A DNA stretch of 64,000 bases from Sipunculus nudus. Its lineage: Eukaryota; Annelida; Sipuncula; Golfingiida; Sipunculidae. The stretch spans positions 75,182,643-75,246,642 of the forward strand of contig CM049307.1 of the NCBI GenBank assembly GCA_026874595.1, given 5' to 3'. A program made the translations under genes and the position numbers. Of this stretch, positions 13,401 to 28,400 are shown piece by piece (the first letter of the stretch is position 1; every line of letters starts with the position of its first letter). The notes beneath the pieces were generated by a model, which saw nothing but the letters and a program-made list of their open reading frames with translations, did not search any database and was not told the DNA's origin.

Positions 13401-16400
13401 CTTTGGAGAAAAGTTTACATTCACATAAGAGACAGAGGTACTTTGGAAAATAGTTAACATTCACATTAGAGACAGAGGTAATTTGGAGAAAAGTTTGCAT
13501 TCACATAAGAGACAGAGGTACTTTGGAGAATAGTTTACATTCACATGAGAGACAGAGGTACTTTGGAGAAAAGTTTACATTCACATAAGAGACAGAGGTA
13601 CTTTGGAGAAAAGTTTACATTCACATAAGAGACAGAGGTACTTTGGAGAAAAGTTTACATTCACATAAGAGACAGAGGTAATTTGGAGAAAAGTTTTCAT
13701 TCACATAAGAGACAGAGGTACTTTGGAGAATAGTTTACATTCACATAAGAGAGAGGTACTTTGGAGAAAAATTCACATTCACATAAGAGACAGAGGTACT
13801 TTGGAGAAAAGTTCACATTCACATGAGAGACAGAGGTACTTTGAAGAAAAGTTTACATTCACTTAAGACACAGAAGTACTTTGGAGAAAAGTTCACATTC
13901 ACATAAGAGACAGAGGTAAATTGGAGAAAAGTTTACATTCACATAAGAGACAGAGGTAATTTGGAGAAAAGTTTGCATTCACATAAGAGACAAAGGTACT
14001 TTGGAGAATAGGTTAAATTTACATAAGAGACAGAGGTACTTTGGAGAAAAGTTCACATTCACATAAGAGACAGAGGTACTTTGGAGAAAAGTTTACATTC
14101 ACATAAGAGACAGAGGTACTTTGGAGAATAGTTTACATTCACATAAGAGACAGAGGTACTTTGGAGAATAGTTTACATTCACATAAGAGACAGAGGTACT
14201 TTGGAGAAAAGTTCACATTCACATAAGAGACAGAGGTACTTTCGATAAAAGTTTACATTCACATAAGAGACAGAGATACTTTGGAGAAAAGTTTACATTC
14301 ACATAAGAGACAGAGGTACTTTGGAGAAAAGTTTACATTCACATAGGAGACAGAGGTACTTTGGAGAATAGTTTACATTCACATAAGAGACAGAGGTACT
14401 TTGGAGAAAAGTTCACATTCACGGAGAGACAGAGGTACTTTGAAGAAAGGTTCACATACACTTAAGAGACAGAGGTACTTTGGAGAAAAGTTTACATTCA
14501 CATAAGAGACAGAGGTACTTTGGAAAATAGTTTACATTCACATTAGAGACAGAGGTAATTTGGAGAAAAGTTTGCATTCACATAAGAGACAGAGGTACTT
14601 TGGAGAATAGTTTACATTCACATAAGAGACAGAGGTACTTTGGAGAAAAGGTCACATTCACATAAGAGACAGAGGTACTTTGGAGAATAGTTTACATTCA
14701 CATAAGAGACAGAGGACTTTGGAGAATAGTTTACATTCACATAAGAGACAGAGGTACTTTGGAGAATAGTTTACATTCACATAAGAGACAGAGGTACTTT
14801 GGAGAAAAGTTCACATTCACATAAGAGACAGAGGTACTTTGGAGAAAAGTTCACATTCACATAAGAGACAGAGGTACTTTGGAGAAAAGTTTGCATTCTC
14901 ATAAGAGACAGAGGTACTTTGGATAAAAGTTTAAATTCACATAAGAGACAGAGGTACTTTGGAGAAAAATTCACATTCACATAAGAGACAGAGGTACTTT
15001 GGAGAAAAGTTCACATTCACATGAGAGACAGAGGTACTTTGAAGAAAAGTTTGCATTCACATAAGAGACAAAGGTACTTTGGAGAATAGGTTAAATTTAC
15101 ATAAGAGACAGAGGTACTTTGGAGAAAAGTTCACATTCACATAAGAGACAGAGGTACTTTGGAGAAAAGTTTACATTCACATAAGAGACAGAGGTACTTT
15201 GGAGAATAGTTTACATTCACATAAGAGACAGAGGTACTTTGGAGAAAAGTTCACATTCACATAAGAGACAGAGGTACTTTGGAAAAAAGTTTACATTCAC
15301 ATAAGAGACAGAGGTAATTTGGAGAAAAGTTTGCATTCACATAAGAGACAGAGGTACTTTGGAGAATAGTTTACATTCACATAAGAGACAAAGGTACTTT
15401 GGAGAATAGTTAACATTCACATAAGAGACAGAGGTACTTTGTAGAAAAGTTCACATTCACATAAGAGACAGAGGTAATTTAGAGAAAAGTTTGCATTCAC
15501 ATAAGAGACAGAGGTACTTAGGATAAAAGTTTAAATTCACATAAGAGACAGAGATACTTTGGAGAATAGTTTACATTCACATAAGAGACAGAGGTACTTT
15601 GGAGAAAAGTTTACATTCACATAAGAGACAGAGGTACTTTGGAGAATAGTTTACATTCACATAAGAGACAGAGGTACTTTGGAGAAAAGTTCACATTCAC
15701 AGAGAGACAGAGGTACTTTGAAGAAAGGTTCACATACACTTAAGAGACAGAGGTACTTTGGAGAAAAGTTTACATTCACATAAGAGACAGAGGTACTTTG
15801 GAAAATAGTTTACATTCACATTAGAGACAGAGGTAATTTGGAGAAAAGTTTGCATTCACATAAGAGACAGAGGTACTTTGGAGAATAGTTTACATTCACA
15901 TAAGAGACAGAGGTACTTTGGAGAAAAGGTCACATTCACATAAGAGACAGAGGTACTTTGGAGAATAGTTTACATTCACATAAGAGACAGAGGACTTTGG
16001 AGAATAGTTTACATTCACATAAGAGACAGAGGTACTTTGGAGAATAGTTTACATTCACATAAGAGACAGAGGTACTTTGGAGAAAAGTTCACATTCACAT
16101 AAGAGACAGAGGTACTTTGGAGAAAAGTTCACATTCACATAAGAGACAGAGGTACTTTGGAGAAAAGTTTGCATTCTCATAAGAGACAGAGGTACTTTGG
16201 ATAAAAGTTTAAATTCACATAAGAGACAGAGGTACTTTGGAGAAAAGTTTGCATTCTCATAAGAGACAGAGGTACTTTGAATAAAAGTTTAAATTCACAT
16301 AAGAGACAGAGGTAATTTGGAGAAAAGTTCACATTCTCATAAGAGACAGAGGTACTTTGGATAAAAGTTTACATTCACATAAGAGACAGAGGTACTTTGG

Positions 16401-19400
16401 AGAAATGTTTTTATTCACATAGGAGACAGGTACTTTGGAGAAAAGTTTACATTCACAAAAGAGAAAAGGAGCAGGTCCTGAAAAAAAGACCACCCAACAT
16501 TTAATTACTGTCATATGGGAAAGGAATATTAAGTGTTCATGTAGAGAACTTGCATCATTTTGTAATTATAGATAGCTTTCATTTTCATTTACTGGATATA
16601 ATTTGAGAATGATCCTATACTTTGAAAAATATTTTTTATGTTTGGTTTGTCTTAATAAACTGGCTCCATCTCATAAAATTTCAATGTGACTTCTGTTATA
16701 GGTCATTATAGTTCATAATATCCCAAATATAGAAATATAAAAGGTCAGAGAAATCAGTAATGTATAATATTTATTTTATGCTCTGTTTCTCCTAGGCACA
16801 AGTCGAAGACCCACATATATGCAGAGACAAAGATAATTCATACATGCACAATGCTGTACAATTAAAAAAAACACAGAAGATCCAAAAACAAAAACTTGAT
16901 CATCAGATAGGGTACTGCAGACTCTTTGTCACAGAGTGCCCTGTGTTTTGAATGGCCTATTGAATGAATGTTTGTCCTGTATTGGCACCAGGTCTACAAT
17001 GTAAGAACTTGATCACATTACTCTCATTGATTTTTCACAGCATCTGTATGGTATACAAGCCAGCGTAGGACCCCTTTGAGATCTAGCTGATTAGTGAGCA
17101 CCATTGGTTTCATGCATAATTGATAATGTTAACACAGACTAACTGTTCAGCACTGTAGGGTGCAGGGTATGCTGGGTGTATCAATTAACCATGGTATATG
17201 GGAGCATTATTCAACTGGTGACAGATGTCAAATGTCAGACCTGTTGAATCTTCTGAGATTCCGTCCAGTTCATTTACATGGGATTCTTGTATACAGCCTT
17301 TCTTTTCCGTAAAATTACTGTCTATTAGCTTGACCATTTATGGTTCACTCCTCCAAATGGTACCCACGGGATTTAGATATACAGTGGAACCCCACAATTA
17401 CAACCACCGCGGGGACTGAGCAAAATGGTCGTAATTTGGGGATTGTAGTATTTGAGTAGTTCCTACCCTGGTCAAATTTTAAAAGTTTTATGTATATTTA
17501 AACAAAATGGTTTACATTGCAAAGCAGCCCTAATTATGAATGTGTAAAACTTGTTGTTTAAATGATAGAAAAAGACATTTTAAAAGATGTTTTAAAGTAT
17601 TTATTAATAACTTAAAATGAGTGCATGGTATTGTATGATTTCTTGATTATTTGTAACCCAGTGCATGTACGTACCTGATATCATGAAGGCATCAAAATAA
17701 ATTAACATATAATTTTAATGGTATGATTATTATTGATTACCTTTGTCTTCATTCATTAGAGAGCACTACCAGTAGGCTGCGAACGTGTCTTTAAACATTA
17801 AACAATATATATAAATAAAAAAATAATTAAACTGATTGCTCATTAATTGGGTTGAAACCCATGCCTTGATACAGAATTTGAAAGAATATGTTCTGTATCA
17901 ATTGACTATAAGTTTAATTCCAAAAGAGAGAAAAAGTTATTAACTTTTGTCTGACACAAGGCTTAGCTACAGACTATAGGTACATCCTACTAAGTGACAG
18001 CTACCAAGGGGGCAGAAAAAGAGACTTTGTAAGCTGGAGATATTTGAGTGTTAAATAATCCCAGTTGTCATGCATGGCGTCGGTTACTGTGAGGATGTCA
18101 TCAGAGGCAGGGTGGTAATCAAGATGGCGAGGATAGCTGTGAATTAGATCCATTTCAGGAGAAAGTAGACCATCATTTGTATCCAAGCACATCCACCCAC
18201 GTGTCATTCCGTCATCCACTTAGCAATCACCCTCAGTGGCAAGCACTCTCAGATTGACTGTAAGTGGGAGAAAATAGCACCTCTTTGCTGTAAATGGTCC
18301 CTGCTCCATTTGATGTGATACAAATTTCCTCTGTAGACAACAATGGTCAGAGGGCAGACAGATCTCATACACTTCCCCTATTTAACTCCATCAGTCTGAG
18401 AGCTCCAGCTGATACATTCACCCAACCTTTCTCAAGACAAGTACACTGACATTTGTTGTGACTCGTAAAACTTTTTCTACAAACATCTTTACCCTCAAAT
18501 TTGTCTGCTGTGTTGCTACCTCCTTGTACTTTTTAATATCCTGTGACTTTCACCCAGGTATCTTGTCATGTTGGGAGTATAATGAGACAGCATCAAGCAG
18601 GGATTAAACAAATCTGGACCAATTCCCAATTGGAAATCTGGACTAATTCCTGATTGGTTCAGACCAAATCCTGATCGGGATTCTGACCAGACCAAACCCC
18701 GATCAGGATCTGGGCCGGTCCAAATCCTGATTCAGACTGTGAGTTGACATAATACTAAATACCACCTACAGCACAATAGCTGATTGGTCCAGATTGGGAT
18801 CTGGGCCTTGACATATATATGGTGAAACATTTTGGCCGAAACAAGTGTGATGGCATCTGATCGGCTAATTATACAGAATTAGATTTTATGTTTACAGTTT
18901 GGATATAACATAATGAGAGGATTCTTTTAGATATGATATCTTTAAAATCACAAAGAAGAATTTTGACTCTGATTCTAAATTTTTATGTACCTTTTATGTG
19001 CTGTATTGTGTGTTGTATCTTGAGGGAAGTATTGCAATATGTTTTGTGTCTTGAGAAAATGTATCAATTAAAAACTTAAAATTAAGACATCATTTACAAT
19101 GCTGCTAATGAATGAATGCTTGAATTTGCAGAACTGCTTTGTGATTCTGTAATTAAAGGCAAAACTCTGTACATTTCAGCATACATTTTGTGGCTAAAGC
19201 TTTCTAATATGCAGGACATCAGTGAAAAATGACTAAAAAGTTTTTGACAAAAAAATTACTAAATGTTTTTATACCAGAAATTAATGATTCTTAGTTTTTA
19301 GGTGATATTAATGCTTTTCTCATTAGTTTTTACACATAAAACAAAAATAAAGTCAAGAATCTCCACACTTCGTCTGATTGAAAGCTAAATTGTTGTCCAT

Positions 19401-22400
19401 GGTATTATTAGAAAATGAGAACTAATTCTGGAGAAGATTTTAAGTTTCAGATCAGCAATGTTTTTGTTGAGTATAAAACTGGCAATCCACCTAAATCACA
19501 GAGCAATAGATTTCATGTAACTGGTTGAAAATATACAGTTTTGCAGGAGGACTAGTAAAAACCAAAACATCTTGCTAGGTCAAATAAGAACATCAGATGT
19601 GAGATATCACATGGTTATTAGTCTGAAAAAAGGTATTTGCCTTGAGTTAAGGGACAATTATTGTGATGAAAGTTTTGATAAAAACTGGACATTTTTAATC
19701 TCAGTTTAAGCTGGCCAACCAGATGGAAGATACAGATATCAATCTAAAGCTGAGTCAATAATGTCATGTCACCGAGATGGTTGACAGTTCTTGAACCTTT
19801 GTCTTCGTTTGGATCTTAACCAATGAGAGGTGATAGGCCATTATTCAGGAAGAACCTTCTTTGTTTTGATCTGGATCCATGTTAGGGGATAAATCATTGT
19901 TAAGGAAGAACCTCCTTTGTTTTGATCTGGACTCAGGTGAGGTAATAGATCATTATTTAGGAGGAACCTTCTTTGTTTTGATCTGAATCCAGGTGAGGTG
20001 ATAGATCATTGTTAAGGAAGAACCTTCTTCTTCTTGATCTGGATTCAGCTGAGGTGATATATCATTGTTCAGGGAGAACCTTTATTGTCTTGTTCTGGAT
20101 CCAGGTGAGGGGATAGATCATTATTCAGGAGGAACCTTCTTTTTTTTATCTTGACTCAGGTGAGGTGATAGATTATTGTTCAGGGAGAACCTTCTTTGTC
20201 TTGATCTGGACCAAGGTGAGGTGATAAATCATTGGTCAGGAAGAACCTTCTTTGTTTTGATCTGGATTCAGCTGAGGTGATATATCATTGTTCAGGGAGA
20301 ACCTTTATTGTCTTGCTCTGGATCCAGATGAGGGGATAGATCATTATTCAGGAGGAACCTTCTTTGTTTTGATCTGGACTCAGGTGAGGTGATAGATTAT
20401 TATTCAGGAAGAACTTTCTTTGTCTTGATCTGGATTCAGGTGAGGTGATAGATCATTGTTAAGGAAGAACCTTCTTCGTCTTGATCTGGATTCAGCTGAG
20501 GTGATATATCATTGTTCAGGGAGAACCTTTATTGTCTTGTTCTGGATCCAGGTGAGGGGATAGATCATTATTCCGGAGGAACCTTCTTTGTTTTGATCTG
20601 GACTCAGGTGAGGTGATAGATTATTGTTCAGGGAGAACCTTCTTTGTCTTGATCTGGACCAAGGTGAGGTGATAAATCATTGGTCAGGAAGAACTTTCTT
20701 TGTTTTGATCTGGATTCAGCTGAGGTGATATATCATTGTTCATGGAGAACCTTTATTGTCTTGTTCTGGATCCAGATGAGGGGATAGATCATTATTCAGG
20801 AGGAACCTTCTTTGTTTTGATCTGGACTCAGGTGAGGTGATAGATTATTGTTCAGGGAGAACCTTCTTTGTCTTGATCTGGACCAAGGTGAGGTGATAAA
20901 TCATTGGTCAGGAAGAACCTTCTTCGTCTTGATCTGGATTCAGCTGAGGTGATATATCATTGTTCAGGGAGAACCTTTATTGTCTTGTTCTGGATCCAGG
21001 TGAGGGGATAGATCATTATTCAGGAGGAACCTTCTTTTTTTTTATCTTGACTCAGGTGAGGTGATAGATTATTGTTCAGGGAGAACCTTCTTTGTCTTGA
21101 TCTGGACCAAGGTGAGGTGATAAATCATTGGTCAGGAAGAACCTTCTTTGTTTTGATCTGGATTCAGCTGAGGTGATATATCATTGTTCAGGGAGAACCT
21201 TTATTGTCTTGCTCTGGATCCAGATGAGGGGATAGATCATTATTCAGGAGGAACCTTCTTTGTTTTGATCTGGACTCAGGTGAGGTGATAGATTATTATT
21301 CAGGAAGAACTTTCTTTGTCTTGATCTGGATTCAGGTGAGGTGATAGATCATTGTTAAGGAAGAACCTTCTTCGTCTTGATCTGGATTCAGCTGAGGTGA
21401 TATATCATTGTTCAGGGAGAACCTTTATTGTCTTGTTCTGGATCCAGGTGAGGGGATAGATCATTATTCCGGAGGAACCTTCTTTGTTTTGATCTGGACT
21501 CAGGTGAGGTGATAGATTATTGTTCAGGGAGAACCTTCTTTGTCTTGATCTGGACCAAGGTGAGGTGATAAATCATTGGTCAGGAAGAACTTTCTTTGTT
21601 TTGATCTGGATTCAGCTGAGGTGATATATCATTGTTCATGGAGAACCTTTATTGTCTTGTTCTGGATCCAGATGAGGGGATAGATCATTATTCAGGAGGA
21701 ACCTTCTTTGTTTTGATCTGGACTCAGGTGAGGTGATAGATTATTGTTCAGGGAGAACCTTCTTTGTCTTGATCTGGACCAAGGTGAGGTGATAAATCAT
21801 TGGTCAGGAAGAACCTTCTTTGTTTTGATCTGGATTCAGCTGAGGTGATATATCATTGTTCATGGAGAACCTTTATTGTCTTGTTCTGGATCCAGATGAG
21901 GGGATAGATCATTATTCAGGAGGAACCTTCTTTGTTTTGATCTGGACTCAGGTGAGGTGATAGATTATTGTTCAGGGAGAACCTTCTTTGTCTTGATCTG
22001 GACCAAGGTGAGGTGATAAATCATTGGTCAGGAAGAACTTTCTTTGTTTTGATCTGGATTCAGCTGAGGTGATATATCATTGTTCATGGAGAACCTTTAT
22101 TGTCTTGTTCTGGATCCAGATGAGGGGATAGATCATTATTCAGGAGGAACCTTCTTTGTTTTGATCTGGACTCAGGTGAGGTGATAGATTATTGTTCAGG
22201 GAGAACCTTCTTTGTCTTGATCTGGACCAAGGTGAGGTGATAAATCATTGGTCAGGAAGAACCTTCTTTGTTTTGATCTGGATTCAGCTGAGGTGATATA
22301 TCATTGTTCAGGGAGAACCTTTATTGTCTTGTTCTGGATCCAGATGAGGGGATAGATCATTATTCAGGAGGAACCTTCTTTGTTTTGATCTCGACTCAGG

Positions 22401-25400
22401 TGAGGTGATAGATTATTGTTCAGGAAGAACTTTCTTTGTCTTGATCTGGATTCAGGTGAGGTGATAGATCATTGTTAAGGAAGAACCTTTATTGTCTTGT
22501 TCTGGATCCAGATGAGGGGATAGATCATTATTCAGGAGGAACCTTCTTTGTTTTGATCTGGACTCAGGTGAGGTGATAGATTATTGTTCAGGGAGAACCT
22601 TCTTTGTCTTGATCTGGACCAAGGTGAGGTGATAAATCATTGGTCAGGAAGAACCTTCTTTGTTTTGATCTGGATTCAGCTGAGGTGATATATCATTGTT
22701 CAGGGAGAACCTTTATTGTCTTGTTCTGGATCCAGATGAGGGGATAGATCATTATTCAGGAGGAACCTTCTTTGTTTTGATCTCGACTCAGGTGAGGTGA
22801 TAGATTATTGTTCAGGAAGAACTTTCTTTGTCTTGATCTGGATTCAGGTGAGGTGATAGATCATTGTTAAGGAAGAACCTTCTTCGTCTTGATCTGGATT
22901 CAGCTGAGGTGATATATCATTTTCAGGGAGAACCTTTATTGTCTTGTTCTCGATCCAGGTGAAGGTGATAGATCATTATTCAGGAGGAACCTTCTTTGTT
23001 TTGATCTGGACTCAGGTGAGGTGATAGATTATTGTTCAAGGAGAACCTTCTTTGTCTTGATCTGGACCAAGGTGAGGTGATAAATCATTGGCCAGGAAGA
23101 ACCTTCTTCGTCTTGATCTGAATTCAGCTGAGGTAATATATCATTGTTCAGGGAGAACCTTTATTGTCTTGTTCTGGATCCGGGTGAGGGGATAGTTCAT
23201 TATTCAGGAGGAACCTTCTTTGTTTTGATCTGGACTCAGTTGAGGTGATAGATTATTGTTCAGGGAGAACCTTCTTTGTCTTGATCTGGATCCAGGTGAG
23301 GTGATAGATCATTATTCAGGAAGAACCTTCTTTGTTTTGATCTGGACTTAGGTGAGGTGATAGATCATTATTCAGGAAGAACCTTCTTTGTTTTGATCTG
23401 GATTCAGGTGAGGTGATAGATCATTGTTCAGGGAGAACCTTTATTGTCTTGATCTGGACTCAGGTGAGGTGATAGATCATTGTTCAGGGTGAACCTTCTT
23501 TGTCTTGATGTTGATCTTTGTCTTGGTTCAAATGTAGATCAAGGTGGATTGTCTGATACCTTTTCCAGTGATCAAACCAGAATTGTGCATGCTCAACTAT
23601 ATATGAAATAATTAGAATGCATATATCTGTACTCATTGTATCCTTGATAATTTGTCATCTAAAATTCTTATACCAATTAAAGCATATTGGCTCTTAATGA
23701 TAAAGCAGCCTTCTGTTTTGTTTCAGTCACTTGGTTTAAATTCACATGAACTTTCATTGAAGTGTGAAAAAAAAACAATATTTTAGGGCTGTACCATTGA
23801 CTTGTCGATGCTTTTCTGTATTTTTGTGTCTCTGTTGGATTACCTTTATTTAAAGCATGTACTCTGCCAACACTTTTGTCTGCATTTAGATCCCCTTAAT
23901 ATGTATTAAATTGTTCTTTGCCCCATGGCCAATCATACCATAAGATTTTAATGAAATTCATTCAGATCTGTTGGAAATACATGAACAAACAAAATTTGGA
24001 GTCAGAGTTGGCCACAGAGTGGAACGCTTGCTTAATTTAAACAGCTTGTTTTGTCCAGGATCTCACTCGCAGTCAGTCAGCTCGTTTCATCTAAACTGAA
24101 AACAAGAAATGAAACCTATCATGTGATCCTAATCCCCAATATAATCTCATCACAGTGATGTCATTGGTGTTGTTACACTGGAGTTCCATTATGAAGACGT
24201 CACAGTGATGTCATAATCATCCCACTCCAGCTGAAGGTATTCTGTTTGTACCCTTCTTTTCTTTGCGATTACCCACACAGTATCTCAATAAATTCTTTTC
24301 ATTTCAGTCTATTTTATGATTGGCTGTTGGGGTTTAAACATCTTAATATAAGAAAATAACAATAATACCTTATTCAGAAATAGTGAAAAAAAAACAAATC
24401 CAATTTAAAATAAATGTATAATTATAGAATTAGCTCAGGTCAGTTACCTGTAACCATAACAAAAATAGAAAACTATTGGCTAACATCAGTAACTGCTGAA
24501 CTTAAAGGGCCGTATTGAGATATCTGACATATATACTAACTGAATTTATATAATCCCCTGAACCTTTAATAAATATAGTCCAAAAAATGCTGATCCCACC
24601 ATTCACAGGCTGTTTGTTTTGTTTATGTTCACATATTTATAGCATGTTGGGGGCTGGACAAAATAACCCAAACACATTCAACTCGCACATCTGATGGCAG
24701 GTCAGAGTTTTGCAAATGGCATTTTGTAACTAGTGACTATTCCACTTTCTCACATATACAGCCATTGATCCCCCTTCAGAAAAGTGGTTTATCAGTTTGT
24801 CACATGTTTGTATGCACAATGTTTACTAAAATTTTACAGTTAAATAAGGTCATACATTTGTCAGAGAGGTGTCACGAGAATCTTTCTTAACAGGAATAAT
24901 CTAATCTTCAGAAACACTGTTAATAACATAAATATAGGAAACAGAGCTTTATATTGTACAGTCTGACAATTACAGGACAATATAGGACAGTCATCATGTA
25001 ATGTGTGTACACAAGAGCACAGCCAGATACCTCATTACAAGTGGAACAGATTTGCGTTTCCCTGAGGCAAGGTGGCAGTGAACTGGTCACTGTAAGGATC
25101 ATTGACTACAAGATAGCCGTATCCTTAAGGTCTCGTAACAATCATTAGCAAGCCTAATCAGAACCGGCATAAGCCAGCCCCAACATCAGGACTATCACTG
25201 CTCCAAAGGTGACAGTCAGTAGGATATGGAGACTCACGCCCAACACACAGGCTACATTAAAATTAGCATATCATACTTGTACAGATCAAAGTTTCTCATT
25301 TGTAGTTTACAGATAGGTAATAAAAAAATAAAATAGTGAAAATCAAGTAGGGCCTCATTGTGCCTTATTCTTAAAATTGTTTGTTCCCATGCATTGATTA

Positions 25401-28400
25401 AAAGACTGCAAGTGATTATCACAAAACTACTAATTCACTTAAAGCTAAATAGTAAGGATCAAATGATATATATCTGTCAAATAATTTAGAGGATTGAGAA
25501 GGACAGGGGTTTCTATTATTTTGGGAAGGTGTTTCTTCTCAGTGAATTTTTTTTTCTGATTTTTATCCAAGACTCATTTTAAGTATGTATTGTTAAGAAT
25601 TCTGTCTGGAGGGGGTTGTCTGTGTGAGTTGAGTCAAGAAAGGTTTTGTCTGAAGGGTGTTTGTCTTAGATGTTTCATCAAAGAGCTTCTGTGTGAAAGG
25701 ACTTTGTATGAGATTTGTCTGAGGGTATTTTGTTTGTTTATGTCTAAGGAGCTTAAATTTGTTCATAGTAGATATATGGCAACAGTGACGCAAACAATAG
25801 CATTTCGGCCACAAATTTATTGAACACAACCAAACTGGGATAAAAAGGTTATATCAGACTAAGGTAAAATCCTTTTAAAAGGAAAATCCTGATCTGACTG
25901 CTGAAATTTCATGTCAATGTAAGCTAAAATTAATGTTTTTAGCTCAGCTGACTATAAGTCATCTGAGCTATAGTCGTGGTCCATTGTCCGTCGTCCGTCC
26001 GTCTGTCCGTCCGTCCGTCCGTAGATGTGGCACGTTTTGAAACCTTAAGACCTAGGAATCCAAAATTCAGCATAATGTTAGATGTCCCCAAGATCTCCTA
26101 CCAAGCCGAAAACTGGGTCTTTGCGACTTCATTCCTTTGAGAAATTAAGGAAAAACCTCAATTTTTTATTAAAAACCTATTTTCACACTTTAGGACTGCC
26201 TAATATCAAAACCACTCATCTGTTTTTACTCATATTACCTATAAATAATCCTCTATATAATTCCTATGTACATGCCAGAAATAAGGTCTGTATTATTTAA
26301 TTTTAAAAAGTTATGGGCCCAAACATAATGCATTTTGTAAATAATCAGGAAAGAAATTTTATCACTTAACACAAAACTTGTTAAAGCTAAGCACTTTTTT
26401 TCCAGTAATATTACTTTTATTAATCAAAATTAAATTGTATACCCAAAATTAGATCAAAATCTTTTGAAATTTTTAAAATATTAGCAAAAATAAAAAATTG
26501 GTACCTTAAATTTTGCCCAACTTTGACCATGGCACGTTTTTTTGCTGTAACTGCTGTGGATTTAATTTTCACAGCATGTTTTTGTTAGCATTTCAACTGT
26601 TAACACCAAAAATTTGAAACCATTTGATCAAAAACTGTAGATTTTATTCAAGTTTTCAAGCACCATGTCACATATTGCTAGTGTTATGCAGTTTGCTAGA
26701 GCTCAGCTCCCGAGCTTCTGCTCTAAGTTCCTTAAATTTGGCATACAGTTAGATTTCTCCAAAATCCCCTACCATGCCAAGAATTTGTTCACTAGGACTT
26801 AATTCCTTCGAGATATCAATGAAAAACTTCATTTTTCCATTAAAAACCCAATGTTACACTTTAAGACTGCCTAATATCAAAACCACTGATCTGACTTTGA
26901 TCATATATAATATACATATTTTTCTGTACATTCACTATGCACATGCCAGAAATGATGTCAGTATTGTGTATTTTTTTTAAGTTATGGACCCAAACATAAT
27001 GCACTTTGTAAAAAATCAAGAAATATATTTACTTCCTTAACAAGGGCATTGCTGAAGCTAGAGATCTTTTTTGTCAGGGATGTAACATTATTTAATCAAG
27101 ATTCAATTGAATACCCAAAATTAGTTCTGAATTTTTCAAATTTTATAAGTTATTAGTATAAATATAAAATTAGTACCTTAAATTTTGCCAAACTGTGACC
27201 ATGGCACGTTTGTTTCCCGTGAGCACTGTTGATATAATTTTCATATAATGCACACATAAGGATTTCAGCTTTTTAGTTTAGAAAGCTGAAAGAAATTGGC
27301 CAAATATTGTAGCTTTTATTAATGTTTTTTATGAGACCCTGTCAGACTTTGGCTCTCTCCAGCCCCTCTTGAGTCACCTGTATGTTGACCTTGTTGACCT
27401 TTCATCAAATTATGCACGCTTGAGGGGAGAATCCAGGCAGCTTATGGCCAGCCACAGTTGATCCAGGTGTTCAACCCAACTCATCTAGTAGGTAACCAAC
27501 AACATAACAATAAACAATAAATTAATAAATTTTTATTGGTTTTTAATAACAAATTAAAGAAAAATAGAAAAGGAATTTGTTAGTTTATAATAACAGGAAA
27601 TTAACTTGCAGTTACTGATGATATAAGAATCTTGTATCGATGGGTAGAATGTCACATATTCCAAATAACACCATGCAGTCACCTATGGCATTTTTCAGTT
27701 CATTTTTAATGATAAAGAAGTCAATCATATTATTCATTACTAATCATTAAGGATTATATGAAGGAAATTAATGATAGACAAAGATGCAGTTGATAATATT
27801 AATCTAGATTCCTACTGTGTCTAGTGTTTACATTGACGTGAAATTAGTCCAAAATGAATTTTTTACAGTTATTTTTTAATATAAATAAAAGCCATAAAAC
27901 CAGGTACTTATGATCATTATTTAAATGTGTGAATTTTGTATATTCTGGATTCTCAACATCATTGTTTGGTGAAAACTGAATAAATACCAGACATGGTGCG
28001 AATACTTTGTAATTGTATTTAAATACGAATATGATTATGTACTCCATTATAAAATTTCTTGCATAAAGAATGGGAGTTCAGGTAAAAATGAAAGTATATG
28101 AATACTCGTGCAAATACTTTCAAAATGTATTCATGAATGCATTCATGAATATATTCTTTAATATTATTTTAATAATCATATCAGTTATATTTCATTTTAA
28201 AAAATCATATGATTCTCTTATTATTTTTAATAAAAATTATATTTGGGACAATATTTGTAATTTTTTCAATAAATAGTTAAACTCTTATATTATATGTTCT
28301 GCTTATAAGTTATATGGCCAAGTCAAAATCTGTGTAACAGTAGTACTCCATTTGTTAATAAAATAAATGAAATCAATCCTCTTCCCTGTCTCCAAAGGTA

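Noticed and set aside
11868-16470. CRISPR-like array
   Set aside because: No unique spacers: the whole 40-bp unit is repeated head to tail, in a eukaryotic intron. The same holds for the other four arrays.
14777-16514. - strand ORFs with repeated [16 protein letters not shown]
   Set aside because: Translation of three-unit periods of the 40-bp array, interrupted wherever the period slips.
26082-26300. 72-codon ORF recurring in repeat copies (also 37392-37610, 26774-26980 and 43766-43972)
   Set aside because: It recurs because the repeat recurs. The copies differ freely in residues and length, and there is no transposase or reverse transcriptase motif.
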